64,000 nt of DNA from JAGVJT01 sp964471225. GTDB lineage: Bacteria > Pseudomonadota > Gammaproteobacteria > Legionellales > Legionellaceae. Below, piece after piece: positions 45,573 to 54,241 of this stretch. The position numbers were made by a program, and so were the translations under genes. The DNA lies in NCBI GenBank assembly GCA_964471225.1, contig CAYYEZ010000062.1, forward strand, positions 11,252 through 75,251. Direction: 5' to 3'. The notes under the pieces were generated by a model. That model had not been told where the DNA came from, made no database searches, and saw only the letters and a list, made by a program, of their open reading frames with translations. Positions within the stretch are counted from its first letter, which is position 1. The number at the start of each line of letters is the position of its first letter.

Positions 45573-48368
45573 TTAATCTGATAACAGGGCTTGTTCAACA
45601 AGCGCTTGTTGCTCTTTTGCGTGCACATTCGCACTTCCTACAGCAGGTGATGCAGCGAAACCTCGTCCTGCATAACTCAATGTTTGTTGCGCGCCAAGAC
45701 ATGCACGAATATGGTGCTGAGATGCGAACCAAGCACCTTGATTTTCCGGCTCTTCCTGGCACCAGACTACCGAAGTCACTCCAGGATACTTTGATAGCTC
45801 TTCTTTCAGTCGTGCTTCAGGGAATGGATACAACTGTTCGACACGTAAAACTGCCACATGAGACAGATTATCTTGTCTGCGTTTTTCCAATAAATCGTAA
45901 TAGACTTTTCCTGAACATAATACTAACTTCTTAACAGCTGAAGGTACCAACGCATCGATTTCGCTTAAGATTGGATGAAATCGTCCTTGAGTTAAATCGG
46001 CCATCGAGGACACGGCTAAACGATGACGCAGCAAACTTTTTGGTGTCATCACAATCAGTGGCTTTCTGAAAGGACGTAAAATTTGTCGACGCAGTAAGTG
46101 GAACATTTGTGCAGGTGTCGTTGGAACACAAACTTGGATATTTTGTTGTGCACAAAGTTGCATGTAACGCTCTAGTCGCGCTGAAGAGTGCTCTGGTCCT
46201 TGCCCTTCGTAACCATGAGGTAAAAGCATGACCAAACCACATAGCCGCCCCCACTTCTGCTCGCCTGAGCTAATGAACTGATCAATCACCACTTGAGCAC
46301 CATTTGCAAAGTCCCCAAACTGACCTTCCCATAACACTAAGCTGGTCGGCTCAGAACACGCATAACCATACTCAAACGCTAATACAGCTTCCTCGGATAA
46401 AACAGAATCAATCACCCAAAATGGTTTATGAGGATCTTTGGCCACTTTTTCTAAAGGGGTTGTTGTCTGACCTGTTTTTTGATCATGTAACACGGCATGT
46501 CGATGCGCAAATGTACCTCTACCACAGTCCTGTCCAGACAAACGCACGCTATGCCCTTCTTGTAACAAGGTCGCATAAGCCATGGTTTCCGCATAGCCCC
46601 AGTTCATGGGCATTTCATCTAAAGCCATTTTTTCGCGATCCTGCATGATTTTTTTCACAACAGGGTGCAATTCCACTTGAAAGGCGCAATCCGTGAGTTG
46701 TTTAGACAGTGAACGCAATGTCTCCAAATCTACGCTAGTATCGACAGGCATATCCCACTTTGCTGATAAATAAGGAGACCAATCGGTGTACAATTTTCCG
46801 GGATAATCACCGCGAACCGTATCGACTAAATCTTTACCTTCATCTAATGCATCACGATAATCAGTCACTTGTTTGTCCACTACCGCTTGAGTCGTGACAC
46901 CTTCTTTAATCAGTTGATTTGCATAAGACTCTCGCAAAGGCGACATTGTCTTAATTTTCTGATACATCAAAGGTTGCGTAATGGATGGCTCATCAGCCTC
47001 ATTGTGTCCATGACGTCGGTAGCATACGAGATCGATAACAATATCACGCTTAAATTGCATGCGATACTCGACCGCGAGCTGGGCCGCAAACACAACCGCC
47101 TCAGGATCCTCTCCGTTCACGTGAATAACAGGTGCGTGAACCATTTTCGCGACATCAGTGCAATACAGCGTAGAACGTGCATCATGCGGATTACTTGTGG
47201 TAAATCCAATCTGATTATTGATAACGATATGAACCGTACCCCCGGTGCAATAACCAGGAACTTGAGAGAAATTGAAGGTCTCCATCACAACACCTTGACC
47301 TGCAAATGCAGCATCACCATGAATCACGATAGGAAGAACAGCATTTTTCTCGACTAAATCTTGGCGTCGACGCAAACGTGAGCGCGCAGAACCTTCGATC
47401 ACAGGGCCGATGATTTCAAGATGAGATGGGTTAAATCCAAGTGCTACGTGCACAATCGCACCAGACTCGGTACGTAGATCAGATGCAAATCCTAAGTGAT
47501 ATTTTACATCGCCTGTCCCTTCTTGTTTTGCTTTACCCTCAAACTCCTGAAACAAAGCAAGCGGCTCTTTGCCGAGGACATTCACGAGCACATTCAGGCG
47601 CCCACGATGTGCCATGCCGATTGGAATTTCCTTGACCTCAGCCTGACCTGCTACACGAATCATTTCTTTCATCATTGGAATCAGTGCATCTCCCCCTTCT
47701 AGAGAGAAACGTTTTTGACCCACATAGCGTGTACCAAGATAGCGCTCTAAACCATCAGCAACAATAAGCTCTTGAAGAATGCGTTTTTTTTGCTCAGAAG
47801 TATAGGTCGGTCGTCCGCGAAGAGATTCTATACGTGATTGAAACCATTGCTTTTCACGCACATCTGTAACATGCATATACTCAATGCCCATGGATCCACA
47901 ATATGTTTCTTTTAGCGTCGTGAACAAGGCCTGTAATGACATAGAAACATTTTGTCCGCCCCAGCTGACTTGAAAAGAGCGTGATAAATCAGAGTCAGAC
48001 AAACCATGCTCATGCAGCCCCAACAGAGGCAAAGAGGCTCTTGACGTCATATTTAAAGGGTTAAGATTCGCCCCTAAATGCCCAAATTTTCTAAACGCGT
48101 TAATTAACTGAGCCACGTTTGATTGCTTATCCTCTTGTGCTATGACTTGAGGCATCGATGCGTGATTTAAAAAATAAGATCGCACCGCACGATGCGATAC
48201 GTCGCTCTTCGCACTGCCATTAGCAAGCTTCTGAAAGGTCTCTTGCCAGTCTTTTGGTACGGACTCTGGATTTGCAATATAATCTTCATACAATGCATCA
48301 ACATAAGCCATATTCGCGCCAGATAAATAAGCACTGTCCCATGCTTTTTGCAACTCTTTACTACTCAT
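45573..48368 (-). CDS. sucA: 2-oxoglutarate dehydrogenase E1 component
   Basis: A 931-residue thiamine-diphosphate-dependent decarboxylase, the entry enzyme of the 2-oxoglutarate dehydrogenase complex. The N-terminal E2-binding helix (AWDSAYLSGANMAYVDALYEDY), the ThDP motif GDAAFAGQGVV and the GIEYMHV and GMAHRGRLNVLV segments are intact. GAGGAAG precedes the ATG. The gene follows sdhB by 11 bp, in a single cluster. Confidence 0.99.
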   Translation of the reverse strand: MSSKELQKAWDSAYLSGANMAYVDALYEDYIANPESVPKDWQETFQKLANGSAKSDVSHRAVRSYFLNHASMPQVIAQEDKQSNVAQLINAFRKFGHLGANLNPLNMTSRASLPLLGLHEHGLSDSDLSRSFQVSWGGQNVSMSLQALFTTLKETYCGSMGIEYMHVTDVREKQWFQSRIESLRGRPTYTSEQKKRILQELIVADGLERYLGTRYVGQKRFSLEGGDALIPMMKEMIRVAGQAEVKEIPIGMAHRGRLNVLVNVLGKEPLALFQEFEGKAKQEGTGDVKYHLGFASDLRTESGAIVHVALGFNPSHLEIIGPVIEGSARSRLRRRQDLVEKNAVLPIVIHGDAAFAGQGVVMETFNFSQVPGYCTGGTVHIVINNQIGFTTSNPHDARSTLYCTDVAKMVHAPVIHVNGEDPEAVVFAAQLAVEYRMQFKRDIVIDLVCYRRHGHNEADEPSITQPLMYQKIKTMSPLRESYANQLIKEGVTTQAVVDKQVTDYRDALDEGKDLVDTVRGDYPGKLYTDWSPYLSAKWDMPVDTSVDLETLRSLSKQLTDCAFQVELHPVVKKIMQDREKMALDEMPMNWGYAETMAYATLLQEGHSVRLSGQDCGRGTFAHRHAVLHDQKTGQTTTPLEKVAKDPHKPFWVIDSVLSEEAVLAFEYGYACSEPTSLVLWEGQFGDFANGAQVVIDQFISSGEQKWGRLCGLVMLLPHGYEGQGPEHSSARLERYMQLCAQQNIQVCVPTTPAQMFHLLRRQILRPFRKPLIVMTPKSLLRHRLAVSSMADLTQGRFHPILSEIDALVPSAVKKLVLCSGKVYYDLLEKRRQDNLSHVAVLRVEQLYPFPEARLKEELSKYPGVTSVVWCQEEPENQGAWFASQHHIRACLGAQQTLSYAGRGFAASPAVGSANVHAKEQQALVEQALLSD

Positions 48369-48379
48369 TGATGCTTCCT

Positions 48380-49102
48380 CTAAGTTTCTTTTTCTAACAT
48401 TTGGTGACGTATTTCAGCGATAGCGCGTGAAGGATTTAATCCTTTTGGACATACCGTTGTACAATTCATAATAGTTCGGCATCGGAAAACACTGAATGGG
48501 TCTTGCAACTTTTCTAAACGCCTCACTGTTGCTGTATCACGCGTATCGGCAAGAAAACGTCGTGCTTGCAATAATCCAGCAGGTCCGACAAATTTTTCCG
48601 GATTCCACCAAAACGACGGACATGAGCTGGTACAGCAAGCACACAAAATACACTCATAAAGACCATCTAACTGTGCACGCTCTTCTGGTGTCTGCAAACG
48701 CTCTCTAGCTGGCGCCACGTCATCGTTTTGTAAGTAAGGCTCGATACGTTCATATTGTTGATAAAATTGACTCATATCCACAACAAGATCTCGCACGACA
48801 GGAAATCCAGGCAAAGGCCTAATCACGACATGGTCTGTTTTTAGCTTAGACAATGGCGTCACGCACGCAAGCCCGTTTGTTCCGTTGATATTCATTCCAT
48901 CAGAACCACACACACCTTCACGGCATGAGCGTCTGAAAGAAATCGTCTCGTCCTGCTCAGCCTTCAAGCGCTCAAGCAAGGTCAGTAACATTGGATCAAT
49001 CTTACGTGAAACAGCTAATTCAAATGTTTGCATGTAAGGTTTTTGATCGTATTCAGGATTGTAGCGATAAATGGATAAACTCACATTTCTAACATCACTC
49101 AT
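48380..49102 (-). CDS. sdhB: Succinate dehydrogenase iron-sulfur subunit
   Basis: The 240-residue electron-transfer subunit with three clusters. The 2Fe-2S ligands are in SCREGVCGSDG and the following Cys of GLACVT. The 4Fe-4S and 3Fe-4S ligands are in CILCACCTSSCP and CRTIMNCTTVCPKG. It moves electrons from SdhA to quinone at SdhCD. GGGGAT precedes the ATG. Confidence 0.99.
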   Translation of the reverse strand: MSDVRNVSLSIYRYNPEYDQKPYMQTFELAVSRKIDPMLLTLLERLKAEQDETISFRRSCREGVCGSDGMNINGTNGLACVTPLSKLKTDHVVIRPLPGFPVVRDLVVDMSQFYQQYERIEPYLQNDDVAPARERLQTPEERAQLDGLYECILCACCTSSCPSFWWNPEKFVGPAGLLQARRFLADTRDTATVRRLEKLQDPFSVFRCRTIMNCTTVCPKGLNPSRAIAEIRHQMLEKET

Positions 49103-49114
49103 AAGATATCCCCA

Positions 49115-50887
49115 TTAATAAACACGTTCTTTAGGTTGAAACGGCTCAATATATTTTGGTGAAACATTCACTGGACGATAATCAATCATCTCATCTTTAT
49201 CAAAATAAATGATGTGTTTGATCCAATGAGCATCATCGCGTTTTGGATAATCTTCACGACTATGAGCACCACGACTCTCCGTTCGGGTTAATGCAGACTT
49301 CGCAGTTGCATACGCTGTGGCCATGAGGTTATCAAGCTCTAATGCAACGATTCGTTCTGTATTGAACACTTGGCTTTTATCTACAAGACTTGCCATAGAG
49401 AGTCTTTCTTTAAGCACACTCAAGCGCTCTAAACCTTTCTCCATGATTTCGCCTGTTCTGAAAACACCGAAATCTTCTTGCATGACACGTTGCATTGCCT
49501 CTCGAATAACCGAAGGCTTTTCACCATTTTTAGGCGAGTCTTCCCAACGACGATAGCGTCCTAAAGCCGCATCAATATCTTCATTTGTTACATAAGGAAT
49601 CTCTGGGATTTGATTAGACTGCCATAACATTTCAACGTGCATGCCAGCAGCCCGACCAAACACAACTAAATCTAATAATGAATTTCCACCGAGACGATTC
49701 GCGCCATGCACAGATACACAAGCACACTCGCCTACAGCGTAAAGCCCTTCAACAACACGCTCTTTACCTCGTTGGCGTGTTATCACTTGTCCATGAATAT
49801 TCGTCGGGATTCCCCCCATGCTGTAATGGCAGGTGGGCACAACAGGGATAGGATCAACAATTGGATCAACCCCTGCAAACGTCAACGATAGCTCTCGAAT
49901 ACCCGGCAAGCGAGATTTAATCAGATCCGCACCTAAATGATCGAGTTTTAATTTAACATGATCGACGCCATTAGGATCGAAGCCTTTTCCGGCACGAAGC
50001 TCTAAAGAAATGGCGCGCGCCACCACATCGCGTGATGCTAAATCCTTCACGTGAGGTGCATAACGCTCCATGAAACGCTCACCGTCTTTATTGATAAGGT
50101 AACCACCTTCACCGCGACAGCCTTCTGTGACCAAAGTTCCAGCACCAGCAATACCCGTTGGATGAAACTGCCACATTTCCATATCTTGTAGCGGTAATCC
50201 AGCACGAAGTGCCATTCCAAATCCGTCGCCAGTATTGATATGTGCATTGGTGGTTGATTGATAGATTCGACCCGCACCGCCTGTGGCTAAAATACAAATC
50301 CGAGATTGAAAAAATACAACCTCTCCCGTCTCAATGCATAATGCAGTGACACCAGCGATTCGTCCTTGGGCATCCTTAACAAAATCAAGCGCAAACCATT
50401 CACTAAAAATATGAGTTTTCGCTTTTAGGTTTTGTTGATAAAGCGTGTGAAGAAGGGCATGTCCCGTTCTGTCAGCAGCAGCACAAGTTCGCGCAGCCTG
50501 CTCTCCTCCAAAATGTTTAGATTGACCACCAAATTGGCGTTGATAAATTCGGCCATCATCCATTCGAGAAAAGGGAAGCCCCATATGCTCTAACTCATAC
50601 ACCACTTCAGGGCCTGTTTTACACAGATATTCGATACAATCTTGGTCTCCGATATAGTCCGCACCTTTAACCGTATCGTACATATGCCAACGCCAATCAT
50701 CTTCATCAGCATTCCCAACCGCGGCAGTAATTCCGCCTTGAGCAGACACCGTATGCGAGCGTGTCGGAAAAACTTTAGAAAGCAAAGCCACTTTCAAACC
50801 AGAGTTTGCAAGTTGTAGCGCGGCGCGCATACCAGCACCCCCGGCACCAACAATCACTGCATCAAATGTATTTCGTGCAATCGCCAT
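49115..50887 (-). CDS. sdhA: Succinate dehydrogenase flavoprotein subunit
   Basis: The 590-residue catalytic subunit. The FAD-binding GAGGAGMRAALQL, the His that binds FAD covalently in SHTVSAQGG (about residue 45), HPTGIAGAG, and the catalytic Arg region (ERYAPHVKDLASRD) are intact. It oxidises succinate to fumarate on the cytoplasmic face of the membrane. It begins 4 bp after sdhD. Confidence 0.99.
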   Translation of the reverse strand: MAIARNTFDAVIVGAGGAGMRAALQLANSGLKVALLSKVFPTRSHTVSAQGGITAAVGNADEDDWRWHMYDTVKGADYIGDQDCIEYLCKTGPEVVYELEHMGLPFSRMDDGRIYQRQFGGQSKHFGGEQAARTCAAADRTGHALLHTLYQQNLKAKTHIFSEWFALDFVKDAQGRIAGVTALCIETGEVVFFQSRICILATGGAGRIYQSTTNAHINTGDGFGMALRAGLPLQDMEMWQFHPTGIAGAGTLVTEGCRGEGGYLINKDGERFMERYAPHVKDLASRDVVARAISLELRAGKGFDPNGVDHVKLKLDHLGADLIKSRLPGIRELSLTFAGVDPIVDPIPVVPTCHYSMGGIPTNIHGQVITRQRGKERVVEGLYAVGECACVSVHGANRLGGNSLLDLVVFGRAAGMHVEMLWQSNQIPEIPYVTNEDIDAALGRYRRWEDSPKNGEKPSVIREAMQRVMQEDFGVFRTGEIMEKGLERLSVLKERLSMASLVDKSQVFNTERIVALELDNLMATAYATAKSALTRTESRGAHSREDYPKRDDAHWIKHIIYFDKDEMIDYRPVNVSPKYIEPFQPKERVY

Positions 50888-50891
50888 TATT

Positions 50892-51239
50892 TTACCGCCC
50901 CCAAATAATCATCACGCCGCCAAGTAATTGTGTTAGCAGCACTAATAAGATGAATGATTGAACCGATAAGCGCATCACTGTGCACTTCAAATAATCAGTT
51001 GTCACCGTCCAAAGCCCTATCCACGCATGCATCGTCAATGCAAGTAACGCGAGTAGACTTGCAATTTGAAACAATCTACATTGAAATAACTCCAGCCAAA
51101 CTGAATAAGTCAAGTGAGGATGAAGTATTAAAAAAATTGCCAAATAAGCAACATAAAATAAAAAATAAGCGGCAGTAAATCGCTGAATTAGCCAATCTTT
51201 AAGACCATTTCCTGTCAAGCTTGTAATATTGGTCACCAT
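50892..51239 (-). CDS. sdhD: Succinate dehydrogenase membrane anchor subunit D
   Basis: A 115-residue protein with three membrane helices; it binds heme b and ubiquinone with SdhC. The conserved WLIQRFTAAYF start and the heme-ligand His in LTMHAWIGLWTV are visible. The ATG at 51239 follows a GGGGGTG and overlaps the sdhC stop by 7 bp; the frame begins 6 codons earlier without support. Confidence 0.95.
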   Translation of the reverse strand: MVTNITSLTGNGLKDWLIQRFTAAYFLFYVAYLAIFLILHPHLTYSVWLELFQCRLFQIASLLALLALTMHAWIGLWTVTTDYLKCTVMRLSVQSFILLVLLTQLLGGVMIIWGR

Positions 51240-51607
51240 ATACACACCCCCAAACATGCTGCACTTAATAGAGCAAGGACAATCACTATCACCGCACTCT
51301 TACGAGCAAAGGGAAGTGTCTCACCCCATCCCATATCCATTATCATATGTCGGACGCCTGCAAGTGCATGATACACAAGAGCCGTTGAGAAAACCCATAA
51401 CGTGACTTTCCACAAAGGAGTCTCTAACTCGGCACAAAGCGCTGAAAATGACACTTCTGACGCCAATGATAAATGCAACCAATAAAGCATGACCGGTGTT
51501 AGCACAAACAATGCAACACCAGAAACTCGATGCAAAATGGAAGCAATCGCTGTAGATGGAAATTTTAAACTTGTTAAATCTAAATTAACCGGTCGCTCAC
51601 GCCTCAC
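51233..51607 (-). CDS. sdhC: Succinate dehydrogenase cytochrome b556 subunit C
   Basis: A 124-residue heme-binding anchor with three membrane helices. RPVNLDL, SILHRVSGV (quinone-site Ser and Arg) and the heme His in YHALAGVRHMIMDMGW are conserved. The start is GTG at 51607: an AAGGAAGG (51614-51621) lies 6 bases before it, whereas the TTG at 51613 abuts the Shine-Dalgarno. It is the first gene of sdhCDAB-sucABCD-pdxH. Confidence 0.96.
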   Translation of the reverse strand: MRRERPVNLDLTSLKFPSTAIASILHRVSGVALFVLTPVMLYWLHLSLASEVSFSALCAELETPLWKVTLWVFSTALVYHALAGVRHMIMDMGWGETLPFARKSAVIVIVLALLSAACLGVCIW

Positions 51608-51641
51608 TATCAACCTTCCTTATCTCATTGCACAAACCCGA

Positions 51642-51650
51642 AGTATAACA
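51642..51650 (-). promoter_or_regulatory. Candidate extended -10 promoter of the sdh-suc operon
   Basis: Minus strand TGTTATACT (51650-51642) is an extended -10 (TGnTATAAT-like), 34 bases before the sdhC GTG. No good -35 accompanies it. Confidence 0.4.
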
Positions 51651-51764
51651 GGACTTATTTAAAAGCTCGAGGGTTTCACGTCACACAAATATATGAACAT
51701 CTGATGTGTCATGGAAATAAAGGCCAAAAGCTGGCTTCCTCGCACATCTCAAAATGCAGAGGAG

Positions 51765-51822
51765 CAATATATACCTAATGAACTTCAAAACTAGCATTTT
51801 GAAGTTCATTAGGTATATATTG
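51765..51822. repeat. Perfect 26-bp-arm inverted repeat with 6-base loop
   Basis: The left arm (51765-51790, begins CAATATATACCTAATGAACT) and the right arm (51797-51822, ends GTATATATTG) are exact reverse complements over 26 bases with the loop CTAGCA. It has no T-run after it, so it is not a typical terminator. It ends 27 bases before the start of the next gene and would form a very stable stem in its mRNA leader. Confidence 0.95.
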
Positions 51823-51849
51823 ACATCTGAGGGTAATAAAGAGGCTGTC

Positions 51850-52299
51850 ATGAAATTTTTCAGTAGACGTTCTTCTCGATGTTGTGCCGGCGCATTCTCC
51901 GCTACGATGCTACTTGGTGGCGGGATATCGGCTTATTTATCAATCTTGTTATTTGAAAAATGTGAGCATACCGTTCAACATTTGGATGAGATGATTGGAG
52001 ATACGGTGACCATTCCTTCGATTAACATCGTCACTGAAATCAAAGGACATGAGGTACCGCTGTCACTAAAGGATGTAAAGATAGAACTACCTAAAAGTTT
52101 TCTGGATATGGTACATCATACCGATGTATTACCAGATTATTGTTATTACATTTCTTTCACAGCACTTATGATTCTCACCGTATCTATTGCCTTGTCTTTG
52201 GGCGTCTATGCATCACATTCCAGCTGCATCAGCCCAGACAAGGACCCTGACGAGGAGGATCCAAGAACAGCACCGTTATTAGGTCTCGACGTGGTATAA
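51850..52299 (+). CDS. Hypothetical two-helix membrane protein
   Basis: A 149-residue orphan. The frame is open from 51754 through the palindrome, but GAGG lies before the ATG at 51850, which gives a basic N-terminus (MKFFSRRSSRCC) and is preferred. Two hydrophobic helices (about 13-34 and 101-120) flank a soluble domain of about 65 residues. The C-terminus is acidic (DKDPDEEDP). This resembles small membrane-targeted effectors; there is no recognisable family. The SET-domain gene follows by 27 bp, so the two may be cotranscribed. Confidence 0.7.
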   Translation: MKFFSRRSSRCCAGAFSATMLLGGGISAYLSILLFEKCEHTVQHLDEMIGDTVTIPSINIVTEIKGHEVPLSLKDVKIELPKSFLDMVHHTDVLPDYCYYISFTALMILTVSIALSLGVYASHSSCISPDKDPDEEDPRTAPLLGLDVV

Positions 52300-52326
52300 G
52301 TGCACAGTGGCAAAAATATTTAAAAT

Positions 52327-53481
52327 ATGAAATTGATCTTAAATAACTACAAACAAGATAGCCTACCCCGTAAAGTCGTCATTGATTTTATCGCTCAGAC
52401 CTGTATTTTGGACGATATATCGACTTTATCTCTCGAATCATTCTTCACACTGGATTTTCATCACCCACTCTTGGATGAACCCTTACATGATGTTACACAA
52501 CAGACCTATACCTACACGTATGATAATTTTCAAAGCCTAACTCATGCCGGACGCTTTATTTATAGCGTATTACTCAGAGCAAAAAATCCGACAGAATGCA
52601 TCTTTGTGATCAAGCCCACATTGCGTTATCAGCAACATAAATCAAACTATACCATTGCATTCTCAATGCATACTAAAAAAGCTGCAAAAAAAATGCTCTC
52701 TTTAGATGCGTTCAATGAGATTGCCTCCTGCTTCCGTAACTATACATTCCATTATCAAGATAATATTTTACTGGATAAAACTTTTCTGTTTACAGATCTA
52801 CCTGCAGAAATCAATGGAGAAAGTTTATATCAAGAAGATAGAGGACTTATCGAATTTTGTGAGCGCGCAGATGAATTACAACATTATGACATTCGATATA
52901 TCCATCATCTGATCGGATTAGGTGTATTTACACGAAAAGATATTAACCAAGGAGAACGGATTGGTCTTTATTGTGGCGCTAAAATCACAAAAGATCCGGA
53001 GCATCTTAGCTATACATACCGTGGTGTAGATGATTGCCTTAAACTTGATATTGATGCCAGACATTACGGGAATTTTACACGTTTCATCAATCACGCAGAC
53101 AGCCCAGAACGATACGATGAGTTAGAACCCACCCTGTCTTACGCCAATGTCAATGCGTCTGCTCACCGCATCAATGGACATTACTTTATTATCTTCACCG
53201 CCGCTCGTGAAATCAAAGCCGGAGAGCAACTACTCGTCGATTATGGTGAGCTTTATTTCACTTATTTAAAGCACAAATTTTTTATCCATCGCAATGGCCG
53301 AATAGTCGATGTTCGTGGTAAACGAATTTGTCGAGATAAATTAAAAGAGAAGAAGTCCCTTTTAATGAAAATGGCGATGTACGACGTCCCCGGCGCAAAG
53401 CTTGCACTTCTCATGCGCCCTGTCATCGCACTTTTATGTACTACCGCTATCACATCACTATTAGTAAAGTGGTTTACGTAG
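52327..53481 (+). CDS. SET-domain protein methyltransferase (eukaryote-like)
   Basis: A 384-residue protein with a C-terminal-half SET domain (about 196-312). The N-terminal SET motif is GVFTRKDINQGERIGLYCG (Gly199 on). The pseudoknot motif is NFTRFINHA (Asn255-His256), and the last motif is EIKAGEQLLVDYGE with the catalytic-type Tyr306. These cover SAM binding and the lysine channel, so a lysine methyltransferase is expected. A hydrophobic helix at about 362-382 could anchor it to a membrane. The first 190 residues are unrecognised. Bacterial SET proteins in Legionella and Chlamydia act on host histones; whether this one is secreted is unknown. No Shine-Dalgarno is obvious (TATTTAAAAT before the ATG). 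Confidence 0.87.
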   Translation: MKLILNNYKQDSLPRKVVIDFIAQTCILDDISTLSLESFFTLDFHHPLLDEPLHDVTQQTYTYTYDNFQSLTHAGRFIYSVLLRAKNPTECIFVIKPTLRYQQHKSNYTIAFSMHTKKAAKKMLSLDAFNEIASCFRNYTFHYQDNILLDKTFLFTDLPAEINGESLYQEDRGLIEFCERADELQHYDIRYIHHLIGLGVFTRKDINQGERIGLYCGAKITKDPEHLSYTYRGVDDCLKLDIDARHYGNFTRFINHADSPERYDELEPTLSYANVNASAHRINGHYFIIFTAAREIKAGEQLLVDYGELYFTYLKHKFFIHRNGRIVDVRGKRICRDKLKEKKSLLMKMAMYDVPGAKLALLMRPVIALLCTTAITSLLVKWFT

Positions 53482-54121
53482 GACCATTAGAAATAGCGTT
53501 CGGGAGATGTTTATAAAAATCACGCGGTGCAGCACTTGGATAACCGTAACCTTTTTCGGCCAAACGCTTCACATTTTGCAAATATCGTTCGCCCCATGCG
53601 CCAGGATCAAAATTGGTTACCACAACGTTATAACTTAAGTTGATGATCGACTCGAATCCCTTACGCTGCGCAAGCTCATGCCCTGCAAAAGCAACTTGAA
53701 TTTCTGTTTCTTGAGTAACGCTGCCCGAGCCATCAGACTCCAACTCTTTTAAACGCTCGACTAAGATCGCAATCATTTTTTCAATTGTACAATAAAGCTT
53801 CCACATCGATAGACCCGCTGTGTATAATTCTGAGCCTTTAGAGGTACTCAAGCGATTACCAAAATCAAGAATAGGATAGACAAACTCATATTTGTCTTTC
53901 GTCCCCTCAATAAGCTCGGGGAGAATCAAACGAGGCGGTTTGTAAATAGAAAACATCGGCGAAGTCAAATATAGATGAAAATCAGCCCAACGCCACCACA
54001 AATGATAAAGCGCCTCCATATCAGCACCAAGCTCTGCGCCTTCATCACCACTCCATAAACGCTCTCGCTGAAGCTGCATCGCCTCAATAATATCTGGTGT
54101 TTGCTCCAACTCATCACTCAT
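53474..54121 (-). CDS. Hypothetical protein, Trp-rich and helical
   Basis: A 215-residue orphan convergent with the SET gene (8 bp overlap). No signal peptide or membrane helix. It is rich in aromatic residues near residue 40 (LYHLWWRWADFHLYL) and helical afterwards. The regular composition, free of low-complexity stretches, suggests a conserved cytosolic protein and not a recent orphan. I do not recognise it. The start ATG at 54121 has no strong Shine-Dalgarno. Confidence 0.75.
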   Translation of the reverse strand: MSDELEQTPDIIEAMQLQRERLWSGDEGAELGADMEALYHLWWRWADFHLYLTSPMFSIYKPPRLILPELIEGTKDKYEFVYPILDFGNRLSTSKGSELYTAGLSMWKLYCTIEKMIAILVERLKELESDGSGSVTQETEIQVAFAGHELAQRKGFESIINLSYNVVVTNFDPGAWGERYLQNVKRLAEKGYGYPSAAPRDFYKHLPNAISNGPT

Positions 54122-54241
54122 GATGCCTCACGGAAATACTTGTTTTTATCCCCTCATCTTAACTGAAAGCCATATGAAATCAAGATCATGAGTTGCTTGA
54201 TATGATAGAATCGGCATTCAAAATTAGAACAGGTCATTGTT

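Noticed and set aside
46869..47357. 162-codon frame antiparallel to sucA
   Set aside because: Lies fully inside sucA on the other strand, has no supported start and an odd composition.
51754..51849. 32-codon N-terminal extension of the small membrane protein through the palindrome
   Set aside because: It starts at an unsupported codon, translates the inverted repeat itself, and a GAGG-ATG pair exists at 51850.
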